Shown here piece by piece: positions 43,997 to 52,831 of a stretch of DNA of 64,000 nt (position 1 is the stretch's first letter; every line of letters begins with the position of its first letter). The notes below the pieces were generated by a model. It was not told the DNA's origin and did no database searches. It saw only the letters and a program-made list of their open reading frames with translations. This stretch comes from Pseudomonadota bacterium (GTDB taxonomy: Bacteria > Pseudomonadota > Alphaproteobacteria > Dongiales > Dongiaceae): contig JAJYUT010000003.1 of NCBI GenBank assembly GCA_021792365.1, positions 186,001 through 250,000 of the forward strand, given 5' to 3'. A program made the translations under genes and the position numbers.

Positions 43997-44869
43997 GGGG
44001 AGCGCCTGCTGCCCGGTTGTGGCGTGACGCAGCCAGTGGCACCAGAGTTCCAGGCCGTCGCCGCTCCGCGCCGAAAGTCGCAACAGCGCGATGTCGGGAT
44101 TGACCAGCCGCGCATTCGCTTCCGCGCGCGTGACGTCGAAGTCGACGTGTGGCAGGAGGTCGATCTTGTTCAGCACAACCAGGTCGGCGACCCGGAACAT
44201 ATGGGGATACTTGAGCGGCTTGTCTTCACCCTCCGTGACCGAGAAGACCACCACCCGCAGCCGCTCTCCGAGGTCGAACAAGGCTGGGCAGACCAGGTTG
44301 CCCACGTTCTCCACGACGACCACACTCTCCCTGGCCGGGCTCAATTCCGCGAGGCCGCCCGCCACCATGGCCGCGTCGAGGTGACAGCCGGTGCCGGTAT
44401 TGACCTGCACGACGGGTGCTCCCGCGGCGCGAATGCGCTCACCATCATTGGATGTGGCCTGGTCGCCCTCGATGACCGAAACGGGCGGAACTCCGCCCAG
44501 CGCGCGGATGGTGCGCTCCAGCAACGCTGTCTTGCCAGCGCCCGGCGCTCCCATCAGGTTCAAGAGCAGGATCTTGCGATAGGCAAGCCAGCCGCGGTTC
44601 TGGTCGGCAAGGCCGTCATTCTTTGCCAGGATTCTTTGCTCGATAGGATGCACGGCAGGAACGCCGCCCAGCTCGGCATCGCCGTGCCCGTGATGATGTC
44701 CATCGCGGCCATGCGCATGAACAAAGCGGGTGCCGTCCGGGCGGACATGTTCGTGCACGTGCGTCCCGGCATTGCTCGTGCGCGCGGACTGAAGCGCAAG
44801 AATCCCGCCGGTCTGCAGATTGTGAGCGTGAACCTCCGCGGAAGTGTCGCAGCCGCATGTCTCGCACAT
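43991..44869 (-). CDS. hypB: Hydrogenase nickel incorporation GTPase HypB
   Basis: A 292-residue GTPase that delivers nickel to the [NiFe] hydrogenase large subunit together with HypA. The N-terminal metal motif MCETCGC, a His-rich nickel-storage stretch (about residues 37-63, HGRDGHHHGHGD) and the P-loop LMGAPGAGKTALLE (107-114) are clear, as are ENVGNLVCPA and VLNKIDLLP. The ATG at 44869 follows GAGGTG and overlaps the hypA stop by one base; a GTG at 44872 is also in frame. It is the last gene of the 14-gene hydrogenase operon. Confidence 0.95.
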   Translation of the reverse strand: MCETCGCDTSAEVHAHNLQTGGILALQSARTSNAGTHVHEHVRPDGTRFVHAHGRDGHHHGHGDAELGGVPAVHPIEQRILAKNDGLADQNRGWLAYRKILLLNLMGAPGAGKTALLERTIRALGGVPPVSVIEGDQATSNDGERIRAAGAPVVQVNTGTGCHLDAAMVAGGLAELSPARESVVVVENVGNLVCPALFDLGERLRVVVFSVTEGEDKPLKYPHMFRVADLVVLNKIDLLPHVDFDVTRAEANARLVNPDIALLRLSARSGDGLELWCHWLRHATTGQQALPL

Positions 44870-45207
44870 CACACCACCTCATCCAATTCCATCGATTTTA
44901 CGTTCAGCTCTTGGCCGGCAATATGGACCAGCCTGCGCGATCCGCAGGCACACCCGGCGGACAGCGTATCCACCGGGAATACCGATCCGCACGCCTCGCA
45001 ACGGGCACGGCCCTCAACCTCGCGAATTTCCAAGCTCGCGCCCTCAAGCTCGGTCCCCTTGATCACCGCATCGAAGCAGAACGAGATCGCGCCCGGTATG
45101 ACGCCGGACAATCGGCCGATCTCGCAGGTAATGCGCCGGACGCGGCGGCCAGCCGCCGCCTCGCTGACGATCGCTGCGATATTTCGGCTGATGCCCAGTT
45201 CGTGCAT
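44869..45207 (-). CDS. hypA: Hydrogenase maturation nickel metallochaperone HypA
   Basis: A 112-residue protein with the nickel-binding MHE N-terminus and a zinc site made of CEAC and CAC (RCEACGSVFPVDTLSAGCAC). Length and order of motifs match HypA. It binds nickel and docks with HypB and the hydrogenase large subunit. It is 6 bases from hypE and overlaps hypB by one base. Confidence 0.95.
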   Translation of the reverse strand: MHELGISRNIAAIVSEAAAGRRVRRITCEIGRLSGVIPGAISFCFDAVIKGTELEGASLEIREVEGRARCEACGSVFPVDTLSAGCACGSRRLVHIAGQELNVKSMELDEVV

Positions 45208-45213
45208 GTTGCC

Positions 45214-46278
45214 TCAACAGATCCGCGGCAACTGATCGCCGACCATCATGTCCAGGATGCGCCGGCCGCCCATGACCGACTGGATGATGACTCGCCCGGG
45301 CTCCTGCTCCGTGATGCGACCGATCTCCGCAGCCCGCGTGCCGAGCGGATGCGCACGCATGGTCGCAAGAACTGGCTCAGCCGCTTCGGGCGAGGCCACC
45401 ACGATCAGCTTTCCCTCGTTGGCGAGGTACATGGGATCGAGCCCCAGGATCTCGCAGAAGCCCCTTACCTCCTCCAGCACCGGAATCCGGCGTTCCTCGA
45501 CCTGGATGCCCACCAAGGACGCTTCGGCGATTTCGTTCAGGACCGTTGCCGCACCGCCGCGGGTCGCGTCCCGCAGGCACCGTACGCCGGGCGCAGCCCC
45601 GATGATCTGCCGGCACAGATCATGAAGCGGCGCGCAATCGCTGACGATCGGAGACTGCAGCGCCATTTCCCCGCGCGCTTCGAGGATGGCCGCGCCATGA
45701 TCGCCCAGGAAGCCATTCACCAGCACGACGTCACCGGGCTGGGCCTTCGCAATTCCGAGATCGACGCCGCGCGGAATGACGCCGACGCCGCTGGTGGTGA
45801 TGAAGAGCTTGTCGCACGCGCCCCTGTTCACCACTTTGGTGTCGCCGGTGACGATGCGGACCCCCGATTCTACGGCAGCCACTGCCATCGAGGCAGCCAC
45901 CCGCCGCAGGACATCCAGATCAAGCCCTTCTTCCAGGATGAAGGCGCAGGAGAGATAAAGCGGAGTGGCGCCGCCGACGGCGAGATCATTGATCGTGCCG
46001 CAGACGGCGAGCCGCCCGATGTCGCCGCCGGGAAAAAACAACGGGTCGACCACGAACGAATCGGTGGTGAATGCCAACCGGTCGCCGCCCGCCGTGAACT
46101 CGCTGAGGTCGGCCCGCGCCTGGTCTTCCAGTATCTGGCGCGACGGACTGCCGAACGCGGCGAGGAACACGCCCTCGATCAGATCCCGCATGGCGCGACC
46201 ACCCGCGCCGTGGGCGAGCGTGACGGTTGTGCCCTCCACCCTGCCCCACGAGCGCCGATCGCGGTGCATGCTGGTCAT
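45214..46278 (-). CDS. hypE: Hydrogenase expression/formation protein HypE
   Basis: A 354-residue PurM/AIR-synthase-like enzyme that dehydrates the thiocarboxamide carried on its C-terminal Cys to a thiocyanate, the source of the CN ligands of the active-site iron. Visible features are the N-terminal VTLAHGAGGRAMRDLI, DPLFFPGGDIGRLAVCGTIND, GDTKVV and the conserved C-terminal PRIC with the carrier Cys. The frame is open far upstream, but the ATG at 46278 overlaps hypD as ATGA. Confidence 0.95.
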   Translation of the reverse strand: MTSMHRDRRSWGRVEGTTVTLAHGAGGRAMRDLIEGVFLAAFGSPSRQILEDQARADLSEFTAGGDRLAFTTDSFVVDPLFFPGGDIGRLAVCGTINDLAVGGATPLYLSCAFILEEGLDLDVLRRVAASMAVAAVESGVRIVTGDTKVVNRGACDKLFITTSGVGVIPRGVDLGIAKAQPGDVVLVNGFLGDHGAAILEARGEMALQSPIVSDCAPLHDLCRQIIGAAPGVRCLRDATRGGAATVLNEIAEASLVGIQVEERRIPVLEEVRGFCEILGLDPMYLANEGKLIVVASPEAAEPVLATMRAHPLGTRAAEIGRITEQEPGRVIIQSVMGGRRILDMMVGDQLPRIC

Positions 46279-47402
46279 GCCGCACTCACCTTTCCGGCCC
46301 CGCCATACTGGTAGTGCGCCGCGCAGGCGCCTTCCGACGCGACCATCAGCGCGCCCAGGGGACGCTCCGGCGTGCAGGCCGTTCCGAAGAGCTTGCATTG
46401 GTACGGCTTGATGGCACCTATCAGCACCTCGCCGCACTGGCAGGCGCTGGGATCGGCGATGCTGACGCCCGGCACTGCGTAGCGGCGCTCCGCATCGAAC
46501 CGGGCGTAACAATCCCGGATCCTGATGCCGGAATGGTCGACCGAGCCCAGTCCGCGCCATTCGAAGAACGGCCGGATCTCGTAGACGCGCGTGATGGCGC
46601 GCAAAGCCGCCGAGTTTCCGCCGGTGGTCACCACGCGCGCATACTGGTTCTCCACCTCCGCTCGGCTGTCGGAGATCTGCTTCAGGACCATCCAGATCGA
46701 CTGCAGAATGTCGAGCGGCTCGAAACCCGCGACCACCAGCGGCTTGCCATAGTGGCGCGCGATGAACTCGTATGGACTGGTTCCGATCACCATCGAGACG
46801 TGGCCGGGTCCGAGGAACCCATCCAGCTGGACGTCCGGGCTGTCCAGAATGGCCTTGATCGTCGGCACGATCGTTATGTGATTGCAGAAAACCGAGAAGT
46901 TCGCGACTCCTTCGCTTTCGGCCTGGAGTATGGTGAATGCGGTCGAGGGCATGGTCGTCTCGAAGCCCAGTCCGAAGAACACGACATCGCGATCGGGATG
47001 CTTGCGGGCCAGCGCCAGGGCGTCCATCGGCGAATACACCATCCGGATATCCGCTCCATCGGCCCGCGCCTGGAGCAGGTTCTTGCGCGAGCCCGGTACG
47101 CGCATGGCGTCCCCGAACGTCGTGAAGATCACCTGCGGTTGCTCGGCAATGGCGACGCAATCGTCGATGCGCCCCATCGGCAGGACACAGACCGGGCAAC
47201 CGGGTCCATGGATCAACTCTATCCCGGCTGGCAGCATGCCTTCGATGCCATAGCGGAAGATCGAATGGGTGTGTCCGCCGCAGACTTCCATGATGGCGAT
47301 CGGCCGGCCGGCGGCGCGGCCGATCCGCGCCACCAGATGCTCGATTCTCGCGATCAGTCCGGCCGCCTTGCGGCCATCGCGAAATTCATCGACGTATTTC
47401 AT
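46275..47402 (-). CDS. hypD: Hydrogenase formation protein HypD
   Basis: A 375-residue Fe-S protein that with HypC assembles the Fe(CN)2CO unit. Signature cysteine motifs are MEVCGGHTHSIFRYG, IHGPGCPVCVLP, ACQCGEVLIG and the C-terminal CKLFGTACTPERPLGALMVA. Its start overlaps the SIS-domain gene by 17 bases and its end overlaps hypE by 4. Confidence 0.95.
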   Translation of the reverse strand: MKYVDEFRDGRKAAGLIARIEHLVARIGRAAGRPIAIMEVCGGHTHSIFRYGIEGMLPAGIELIHGPGCPVCVLPMGRIDDCVAIAEQPQVIFTTFGDAMRVPGSRKNLLQARADGADIRMVYSPMDALALARKHPDRDVVFFGLGFETTMPSTAFTILQAESEGVANFSVFCNHITIVPTIKAILDSPDVQLDGFLGPGHVSMVIGTSPYEFIARHYGKPLVVAGFEPLDILQSIWMVLKQISDSRAEVENQYARVVTTGGNSAALRAITRVYEIRPFFEWRGLGSVDHSGIRIRDCYARFDAERRYAVPGVSIADPSACQCGEVLIGAIKPYQCKLFGTACTPERPLGALMVASEGACAAHYQYGGAGKVSAA

Positions 47403-48087
47403 CGCGATCGCCCTTCAGACTGCCTCGTTCGTCAGCCAGCAGCGTGTGCACCAGATCCCACAGGATGTGATAGGCCGCAACGTGGCATTCCTGGATGCGG
47501 TGGATTGACGATGATGGCACCACCAGGCAGTGATCGATCACTCCGGGCAGCGCCATCCGGCCGCCATCCCCGCCCGAAAGGCCGATCGTCACGATCTCCA
47601 TCTGGCGCGCCCTTTCGAACGCTGCCAGAAGGTTGGCCGAGTTCCCGCTCGTGGAGATGCCGAGCAAGGCATCGCCTTTGCGACCAATCGCAAGCAGCTG
47701 GCGAACAAATACGTGCTCGAAGCCGACGTCGTTGGCGACTGCGGACATCGCGGCCAGGTCGCCGGCCAGGTTGATGGCCGGCAGCGCGGGGCGGCCGGCG
47801 GTCACCGGATGCAGGAACTCGACGGCCACATGCGCAGCGTCGCAACTTGATCCGCCATTGCCCATGACCAGCAGCCGCCCGCCCCGGCGATAGCATCCAG
47901 CCAGGGCGTTGGCCGCGCCGATGAGCGCCGCCGCACTCGTGGCGAAGAACCTCTCGCTCGTGTCACGACCGTCTTGCGCCTTCTGCAGAACGGAACGCGC
48001 CAGGCTCGACTCCAGATCGCGCGGCGCGCCCGCGTCAGGGTCAAGGAACGGATAGAGTCTGTTGAGGTCGCGTTCCATCGCTGTCAT
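47386..48087 (-). CDS. SIS-domain sugar-phosphate isomerase-like protein (GmhA-like) in the hyp operon
   Basis: A 233-residue SIS protein. The sugar-phosphate-binding motif is LLVMGNGGSSCDAAHVAVEF and the second is LLGISTSGNSANLLAAFERA, as in sedoheptulose-7-phosphate isomerase (GmhA). It has an additional ~50-residue N-terminal segment. It lies between hypC and hypD, overlapping both (4 and 17 bases), so it is co-expressed with the maturation genes. GmhA-like genes occur in some other hydrogenase clusters; a role in supplying a metabolite for ligand synthesis or regulation is unproven. Confidence 0.85.
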   Translation of the reverse strand: MTAMERDLNRLYPFLDPDAGAPRDLESSLARSVLQKAQDGRDTSERFFATSAAALIGAANALAGCYRRGGRLLVMGNGGSSCDAAHVAVEFLHPVTAGRPALPAINLAGDLAAMSAVANDVGFEHVFVRQLLAIGRKGDALLGISTSGNSANLLAAFERARQMEIVTIGLSGGDGGRMALPGVIDHCLVVPSSSIHRIQECHVAAYHILWDLVHTLLADERGSLKGDRDEIRR

Positions 48088-48374
48088 GCTTCTCGCGCGC
48101 TGGCCGGATCGTTCATCGCCTCAAGCTCGCCCTGGGCACTGCCGAGCTCCTCGAGGATCTGCAGCGTGGTGCGAGCCTCCTGCTCGCTGATGCGGGCCAT
48201 GGCAAAGCCCACGTGGATGAGAACCCATTCGCCGACGCACCTTTCCACAGGATGGGCGTCGTCTACCACGCAGGCAAGGTTTATCTGCCGTTTGACGCCG
48301 GCAACCTCGACCGTGGCCAACTTTCGTCCCGCATCCTCGATACTGATGACCTGACCCGGTATGCCAAGACACAT
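48084..48374 (-). CDS. hypC: Hydrogenase maturation chaperone HypC
   Basis: A 96-residue HypC/HupF chaperone. The N-terminal MCLGIPGQV with its essential Cys2, and the central GEWVLIHVGFAMARISEQEA, are diagnostic. It carries the iron-cyanide/CO unit with HypD and hands it to the apo large subunit. It is 7 bases after hypF and overlaps the SIS gene by 4 bases. Confidence 0.95.
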   Translation of the reverse strand: MCLGIPGQVISIEDAGRKLATVEVAGVKRQINLACVVDDAHPVERCVGEWVLIHVGFAMARISEQEARTTLQILEELGSAQGELEAMNDPASAREA

Positions 48375-48381
48375 CGAGACG

Positions 48382-50787
48382 CTACTCCTCTCGTTGCGCG
48401 ATCAGCCGCGCGGCCCCGACGACCGCCTGTCCGATCGATAGTCCGCCGTCGTTCGGCGGAATCTCGCGATGCGTGAGGACGGTAAACTCTTCGCGTTCCA
48501 GCCGACTCATCGTGTCCTCGAGCAGGATCTCGTTCTGGAAGCAGCCGCCCGACAGGGCAATCGTGTCGAAGCGGCGGGGTCCCGCGTGCCCGTGCGCCCG
48601 TGCCAATTTAACCGCCATCGCGGCGATGGCGCGTGCAAGCCCTTTGTGGAATCGAGCGGCCATCACCGGCGCAGGCGTGCGCAGGATCAGGTCCCCCAAC
48701 AAGGCGCGCCACATCGCGAGCGGCTCGATGTAGGGAAGCCCGGACCCGCGCAGGTTCGGGATGGCGAATGGATAAGCAAGCTCGTCGCCCTCGCCCTCGA
48801 GAGCTGCGCGGTCCACGATCGCTTCAAGACGGCAGGCCGCCTCGCCCTCGTAGCCCTGCCGCTCGCGGCACAGGCCAAGCGCCGCCGCCACCGCATCGAA
48901 CAAGCGGCCGCACGATGACGCGAGCGGCACGTTGATCGCATTCCGCAGCATGGTATCGAGCAGGTCGCGCGGCTTACCCGACAGATAGTGGAACAGCTCG
49001 AGCTCGGCAAAGTTCACGGCGAACTCGGCCCAGCCCAGCTCGGCCGTGAGATGCGCGTAGAGACTGCGCCAGGGTTCTCGCGCCGCCTGCGACCCGCCGA
49101 TCATGGGAACCGGCTTGAAGGCTCCGAGCCGGGTCGACCGGGTATAGTCGGCCAGCAGGAACTCGCCGCCCCAGATCGTTCCGTCTTCGCCCCAGCCCAG
49201 GCCATCGAGAACAATGCCCAGCACCGGCGGCGCCGTGAGGGGCCGCAAATTGTCAGCCAGGCACGCGGCGACGTGCGCATGGTGGTGCTGCACCTCGATC
49301 ACCGGCCTCGCTCCAGAGTGTGCCCGATCGCGGCCGAGCTTCGAAGATAGATAGTCTGGATGCTGGTCGATGGCGTAGGCCGCCGGCTCGTGATCGAACA
49401 GACGTGCATAGAGCGCCAGGCTGGTCCGGAAGCTCTCGAAGGTCGCCGCGTCCTCCAGGTCGCCTTGATGTTGCGACGGCGCCAGCTTGCCGTTCCTAAG
49501 AAGGCAGAAGGTGGATTTGAGCTCGCCTCCGAACGCGAGCAAGTCGGGCGCAGCCTCGAAACCGGGAGGCAGGCGCAGTTCGGCAGGCGCCCAACCGCGT
49601 GCGCGCCGCAGCACGCGCGCGGCGCCGCGATGCACCCGCACGACCGAGTCATCCACCCGGTTCGCGATCCTGCGATCGTGGCATAGAATGTGGTCGCCGA
49701 CGGTGGCCAACTTCGTAAGCGCCTCCTCGTCGTCGATGACCTGAGGCTCGCCCGAGACGTTGCCGCTGGTCATCACGACCGGGCGATCAGTCCCTTGCAG
49801 CAGGAGCAGATGAAGCGGCGTGGTCGGCAGCATGAAGCCGATCCTGCACAGACCAGGCGCTACCGCATCCGGGAGGCGCTCCGGCCCAACCGCCTCCATG
49901 AGCACGATTGGCGCTGCCGCACTGGTGAGGTGCCGGCGCTCCTCCTCGGTCGGACGGCAATATCGACTCACCACGGCAAGATCGCGCGCCATCAGCGCGA
50001 ATGGCTTCGACTCCCGGTTCTTGGCAGCGCGGAGCCTGGACACGGCTCCGGCATTCGTCGCATCGCAGCAGAGCTGGTAGCCTCCAAGGCCTTTCACCGC
50101 CAGGATGCTGCCCTCCAACACGAGCGCTGCCGCCCGTCCGACCGCATCCTCATGCTCAATGCCTTCAAGCGGATGTCCGCCCACCGCAATGAGGCGCGCC
50201 TTTGGCCCGCACGTCGGACACGCGATTGCCTCGGCATGGAACCTTCGATCGAGCGGATTTTCGTACTCGACAGCGCACGACGCACAGAGCGGGAACTGCG
50301 CCATGGTGGTGGCCGCGCGATCGTACGGAACATCGGTCAGGATGGTGAGCCTCGGACCGCATTCCGTGCAGTTCGCGAACGGATAGCGATGGCGGCGCTG
50401 CAGCGGATCCAGAACCTCCGCGGCACAGGCCGCGCAAATGGCGGCATCCGGCGCGATCTCGGTTCGGGCGCGGCCGCGCTCCGTTTGGCCAATGCGAAAC
50501 CCTTCCGCGAACAGGTGCGGGAGCGGGTAAGATTCGATGCTTTCGATCGTCGCCAGCGCCGGCGGCTCAGCGCGCAGCCGCTCGACCAGTCGGCGGAGCA
50601 TGAGGCCAGGTCCGGTGGCCCGAATGATGACACCCGTGGCGTCGTTCAGCACCTCGCCGGACAAGCGTAGCTCGTTCGCTATACGCCAGACTGTCGGCCG
50701 GAACCCCACGCCCTGCACACGGCCGCGCACACGAATCTCCAGGCTGGCCGGCTGGTCTTCACCAATGAGGGAAGCCAATAGGCTCAT
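48382..50787 (-). CDS. hypF: Carbamoyltransferase HypF
   Basis: An 801-residue multi-domain enzyme that activates carbamoyl phosphate and loads HypE. Domains in order: acylphosphatase-like (about residues 15-100, VRGRVQGVGFRPTVWR), two zinc-finger motifs (CAACAAEVLDP...CTECGPR and CASCAVEYENP...CPTCGP), a YrdC/Sua5-like domain (LAVKGLGGYQLCCDATN), and a Kae1-like carbamoyltransferase domain with EVQHHHAHVAACLADN and ALSGGCFQN. The ATG at 50787 overlaps the NHL gene as ATGA. It is slightly longer than the usual 750-780 residues. Confidence 0.95.
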   Translation of the reverse strand: MSLLASLIGEDQPASLEIRVRGRVQGVGFRPTVWRIANELRLSGEVLNDATGVIIRATGPGLMLRRLVERLRAEPPALATIESIESYPLPHLFAEGFRIGQTERGRARTEIAPDAAICAACAAEVLDPLQRRHRYPFANCTECGPRLTILTDVPYDRAATTMAQFPLCASCAVEYENPLDRRFHAEAIACPTCGPKARLIAVGGHPLEGIEHEDAVGRAAALVLEGSILAVKGLGGYQLCCDATNAGAVSRLRAAKNRESKPFALMARDLAVVSRYCRPTEEERRHLTSAAAPIVLMEAVGPERLPDAVAPGLCRIGFMLPTTPLHLLLLQGTDRPVVMTSGNVSGEPQVIDDEEALTKLATVGDHILCHDRRIANRVDDSVVRVHRGAARVLRRARGWAPAELRLPPGFEAAPDLLAFGGELKSTFCLLRNGKLAPSQHQGDLEDAATFESFRTSLALYARLFDHEPAAYAIDQHPDYLSSKLGRDRAHSGARPVIEVQHHHAHVAACLADNLRPLTAPPVLGIVLDGLGWGEDGTIWGGEFLLADYTRSTRLGAFKPVPMIGGSQAAREPWRSLYAHLTAELGWAEFAVNFAELELFHYLSGKPRDLLDTMLRNAINVPLASSCGRLFDAVAAALGLCRERQGYEGEAACRLEAIVDRAALEGEGDELAYPFAIPNLRGSGLPYIEPLAMWRALLGDLILRTPAPVMAARFHKGLARAIAAMAVKLARAHGHAGPRRFDTIALSGGCFQNEILLEDTMSRLEREEFTVLTHREIPPNDGGLSIGQAVVGAARLIAQREE

Positions 50788-51980
50788 GTGGCGTCCCACA
50801 GCAGCACACGGTTGTTGCCGGAGTCCGCGATGACCAGGGTATTGCCACAAGCCGTTACCGCGTATGGCCAGCAGAGTGAATCGCGCGCGGCCGGCCGCCA
50901 TCGGTTGTCGCCGCGCTCGACGAAACTGTGTTGGCCTGCAAGCCACGCCGCGGACTGCCCTGTCGCGAGCGTGTCGAGCGAGTAGCCCAGCAGCCGGGAG
51001 TTGGCGGTATCCGCGACGATCAGACGCCGGCCCTGCTGCACAGCCAGTCCGTACGGCATGTTCAGACTTGCAGCGCTCGGGTCGTACGCGGATCGATTGT
51101 GGGCCGTGTCCTTCATGCTCGCCTGGCCCAGCACGTGGTCGCAGGGAGCGCCACTCCGGTCCGGCACCTCGTTCCAAACCATGATGCGGCTGCTACCGGC
51201 ATCGGCCACCATCAACCTGCCTGAGGCGGAGGCGACGGCATGCGGCCACCTCATGCCGATGCTGTCCAGTCCGCCGGCGCTCTCGTCGCGCGTGACGAAA
51301 TCCCGTTGCCCAAGCACGATGTCCGCCGGCTGGCCGCTGCGCTCGGGTATGATGTTCCAGACCAGGACCCGGCGATTTCCAGTGTCCGCCACGAACAAGC
51401 CGCCGTTGTGGAGGGCGACGCCGTAGCACCAGTTCAGCGTATCGGCTGCGGGCGCTTCCAGGCCGCGGTTCGCGCCCGCGCTGCGGAAGTCGCGCTGGCC
51501 CAGAACAACATCTGCTGTTTGGTTCGAGGATTCCGGCAGCCCATGCCAGAGCAGCACCCGGTGGTTCCACGCGTCGGCCACGGCAAGGACATGCCCATCG
51601 GTCGAGACACCCGTGGGCACGTTGAGGGTTGCAGGACCCACGTCGCCACCGGCATTGCGGCCCTCCGACGAGAATGAACCCTGCCCGATCAGGAAATCCG
51701 CCGGCGCATTGTCGTGGTCGGGCGCTCGGCGCCAGAACAGCAGCCGGTGATGCCCGGTGTCCGACACGATCAGCGGCCCGTGCTCATTTCCCAGGCAAGC
51801 GCCGCGAGGGGCGAACAGGCTGCTGGCGCCAGGCACTATGGGCGTTGCCGAGTATTCTCGGGTGCTTGCCGCACCGAGGATGACGCGAGCGCCAGCCGTA
51901 TGCGCCAGAGGAGCTGCGGCGATCTGCTGCGACCCTGGCGAGGGTAGATCCAATCGCTTGAGAGATACCGGAATACTCAT
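50784..51980 (-). CDS. NHL-repeat beta-propeller protein of the hydrogenase operon
   Basis: A 398-residue protein with six NHL-type blades, each with a core such as GPLIVSDTGHHRLLFW, VLAVADAWNHRVLLW, LFVADTGNRRVLVW, LMVADAGSSRIMVW, LIVADTANSRLLGY and LVIADSGNNRVLLW. No signal peptide is seen, in line with a cytoplasmic role. NHL, TPR and NifU-Rieske genes accompany group 2a hydrogenase structural genes in other bacteria, where they may act in assembly or electron transfer. It overlaps both neighbours by 4 bases. Confidence 0.85.
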   Translation of the reverse strand: MSIPVSLKRLDLPSPGSQQIAAAPLAHTAGARVILGAASTREYSATPIVPGASSLFAPRGACLGNEHGPLIVSDTGHHRLLFWRRAPDHDNAPADFLIGQGSFSSEGRNAGGDVGPATLNVPTGVSTDGHVLAVADAWNHRVLLWHGLPESSNQTADVVLGQRDFRSAGANRGLEAPAADTLNWCYGVALHNGGLFVADTGNRRVLVWNIIPERSGQPADIVLGQRDFVTRDESAGGLDSIGMRWPHAVASASGRLMVADAGSSRIMVWNEVPDRSGAPCDHVLGQASMKDTAHNRSAYDPSAASLNMPYGLAVQQGRRLIVADTANSRLLGYSLDTLATGQSAAWLAGQHSFVERGDNRWRPAARDSLCWPYAVTACGNTLVIADSGNNRVLLWDAT

Positions 51981-52831
51981 GATTCCAGCCTGACCTCGAC
52001 CTGTCCGCCAAGCAACCTGACCGGAACGGATTCGAGGCGCAACTCGGGGACCGTCAGGCACTCTCCGGTCGCAGCGTCGTACCGAAAGCCGTGGTGGGGA
52101 CACGTGATGACCCCGCCTTCAACCTTTCCCCGCCGCATGGAGAGCCCGAGGTGGGCACAGGCATCGCGGAAACATAAGATGACCGCACCGCTGCGCGTCA
52201 GGATCACGTCCTGGCCATTGACGCTTCCAGGGCGGATACCGTCATCCGGAACTTCCGCGACAGCGCACACAGGTGACCAGACGCCCGACCCAGGCTGGCG
52301 GAAGGGGCTGGCGAAGCGAGCAGCTTTCTGCCGATCGGAATGCACTTCGATGACCTCGGAGATCTCCGGGCAGTGCTCGACTATTGCTTTCCTGATTCCG
52401 GCATCCAGCGTGAGCTGCGAGGAAGTGCAGCCGCCGCATGCGCCAATCATCATGAGCTCCAACGTCGGTGGTGCGAGACGCACGACCTGCACGTCGCCGC
52501 CATGGGCGGCCAACATTGGCCGGACTGTGTCCAGAGCTGCTTCCACACGGTCGTGCAGGCTGGGCTTCACGAGCTGATGATGCCGGAGGACGGCATAGAC
52601 CACCTCATCTGCAACAGCCTGGGTCAGCGCGGCCTTGCTCGCCGCGTCGCCGCGCAGTGCGCTGATCAACCGGCGAAATGCCTCGGCGTTTACCCGGTCG
52701 ATCACGTCCCGATATTCCTCGACCGCGTTCCGTCGATCCTCCTCCCAGGACTCGAATGTCGCCTCCAGCCGCTGCAACCGGGCAAGCAGCGCCTCGACAT
52801 CCTCGTTCTCTTGTCGGATCACCGCACTCAT
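51977..52831 (-). CDS. NifU C-terminal domain / Rieske [2Fe-2S] fusion protein
   Basis: A 284-residue fusion. Residues 1-85 are helical. The NifU-like Fe-S scaffold domain (about 90-160) has MLAAHGGDVQVVRL and the cluster cysteines in IGACGGCTSSQLT. The C-terminal Rieske domain (about 185-280) has CAHLGLSMRRG and CPHHGFRYDAATGEC, giving the C-x-H and C-x2-H ligands. Such a protein could both build clusters for HupS and carry electrons from it. It starts directly after the TPR gene and ends with an ATGA overlap into the NHL gene. Confidence 0.88.
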   Translation of the reverse strand: MSAVIRQENEDVEALLARLQRLEATFESWEEDRRNAVEEYRDVIDRVNAEAFRRLISALRGDAASKAALTQAVADEVVYAVLRHHQLVKPSLHDRVEAALDTVRPMLAAHGGDVQVVRLAPPTLELMMIGACGGCTSSQLTLDAGIRKAIVEHCPEISEVIEVHSDRQKAARFASPFRQPGSGVWSPVCAVAEVPDDGIRPGSVNGQDVILTRSGAVILCFRDACAHLGLSMRRGKVEGGVITCPHHGFRYDAATGECLTVPELRLESVPVRLLGGQVEVRLES

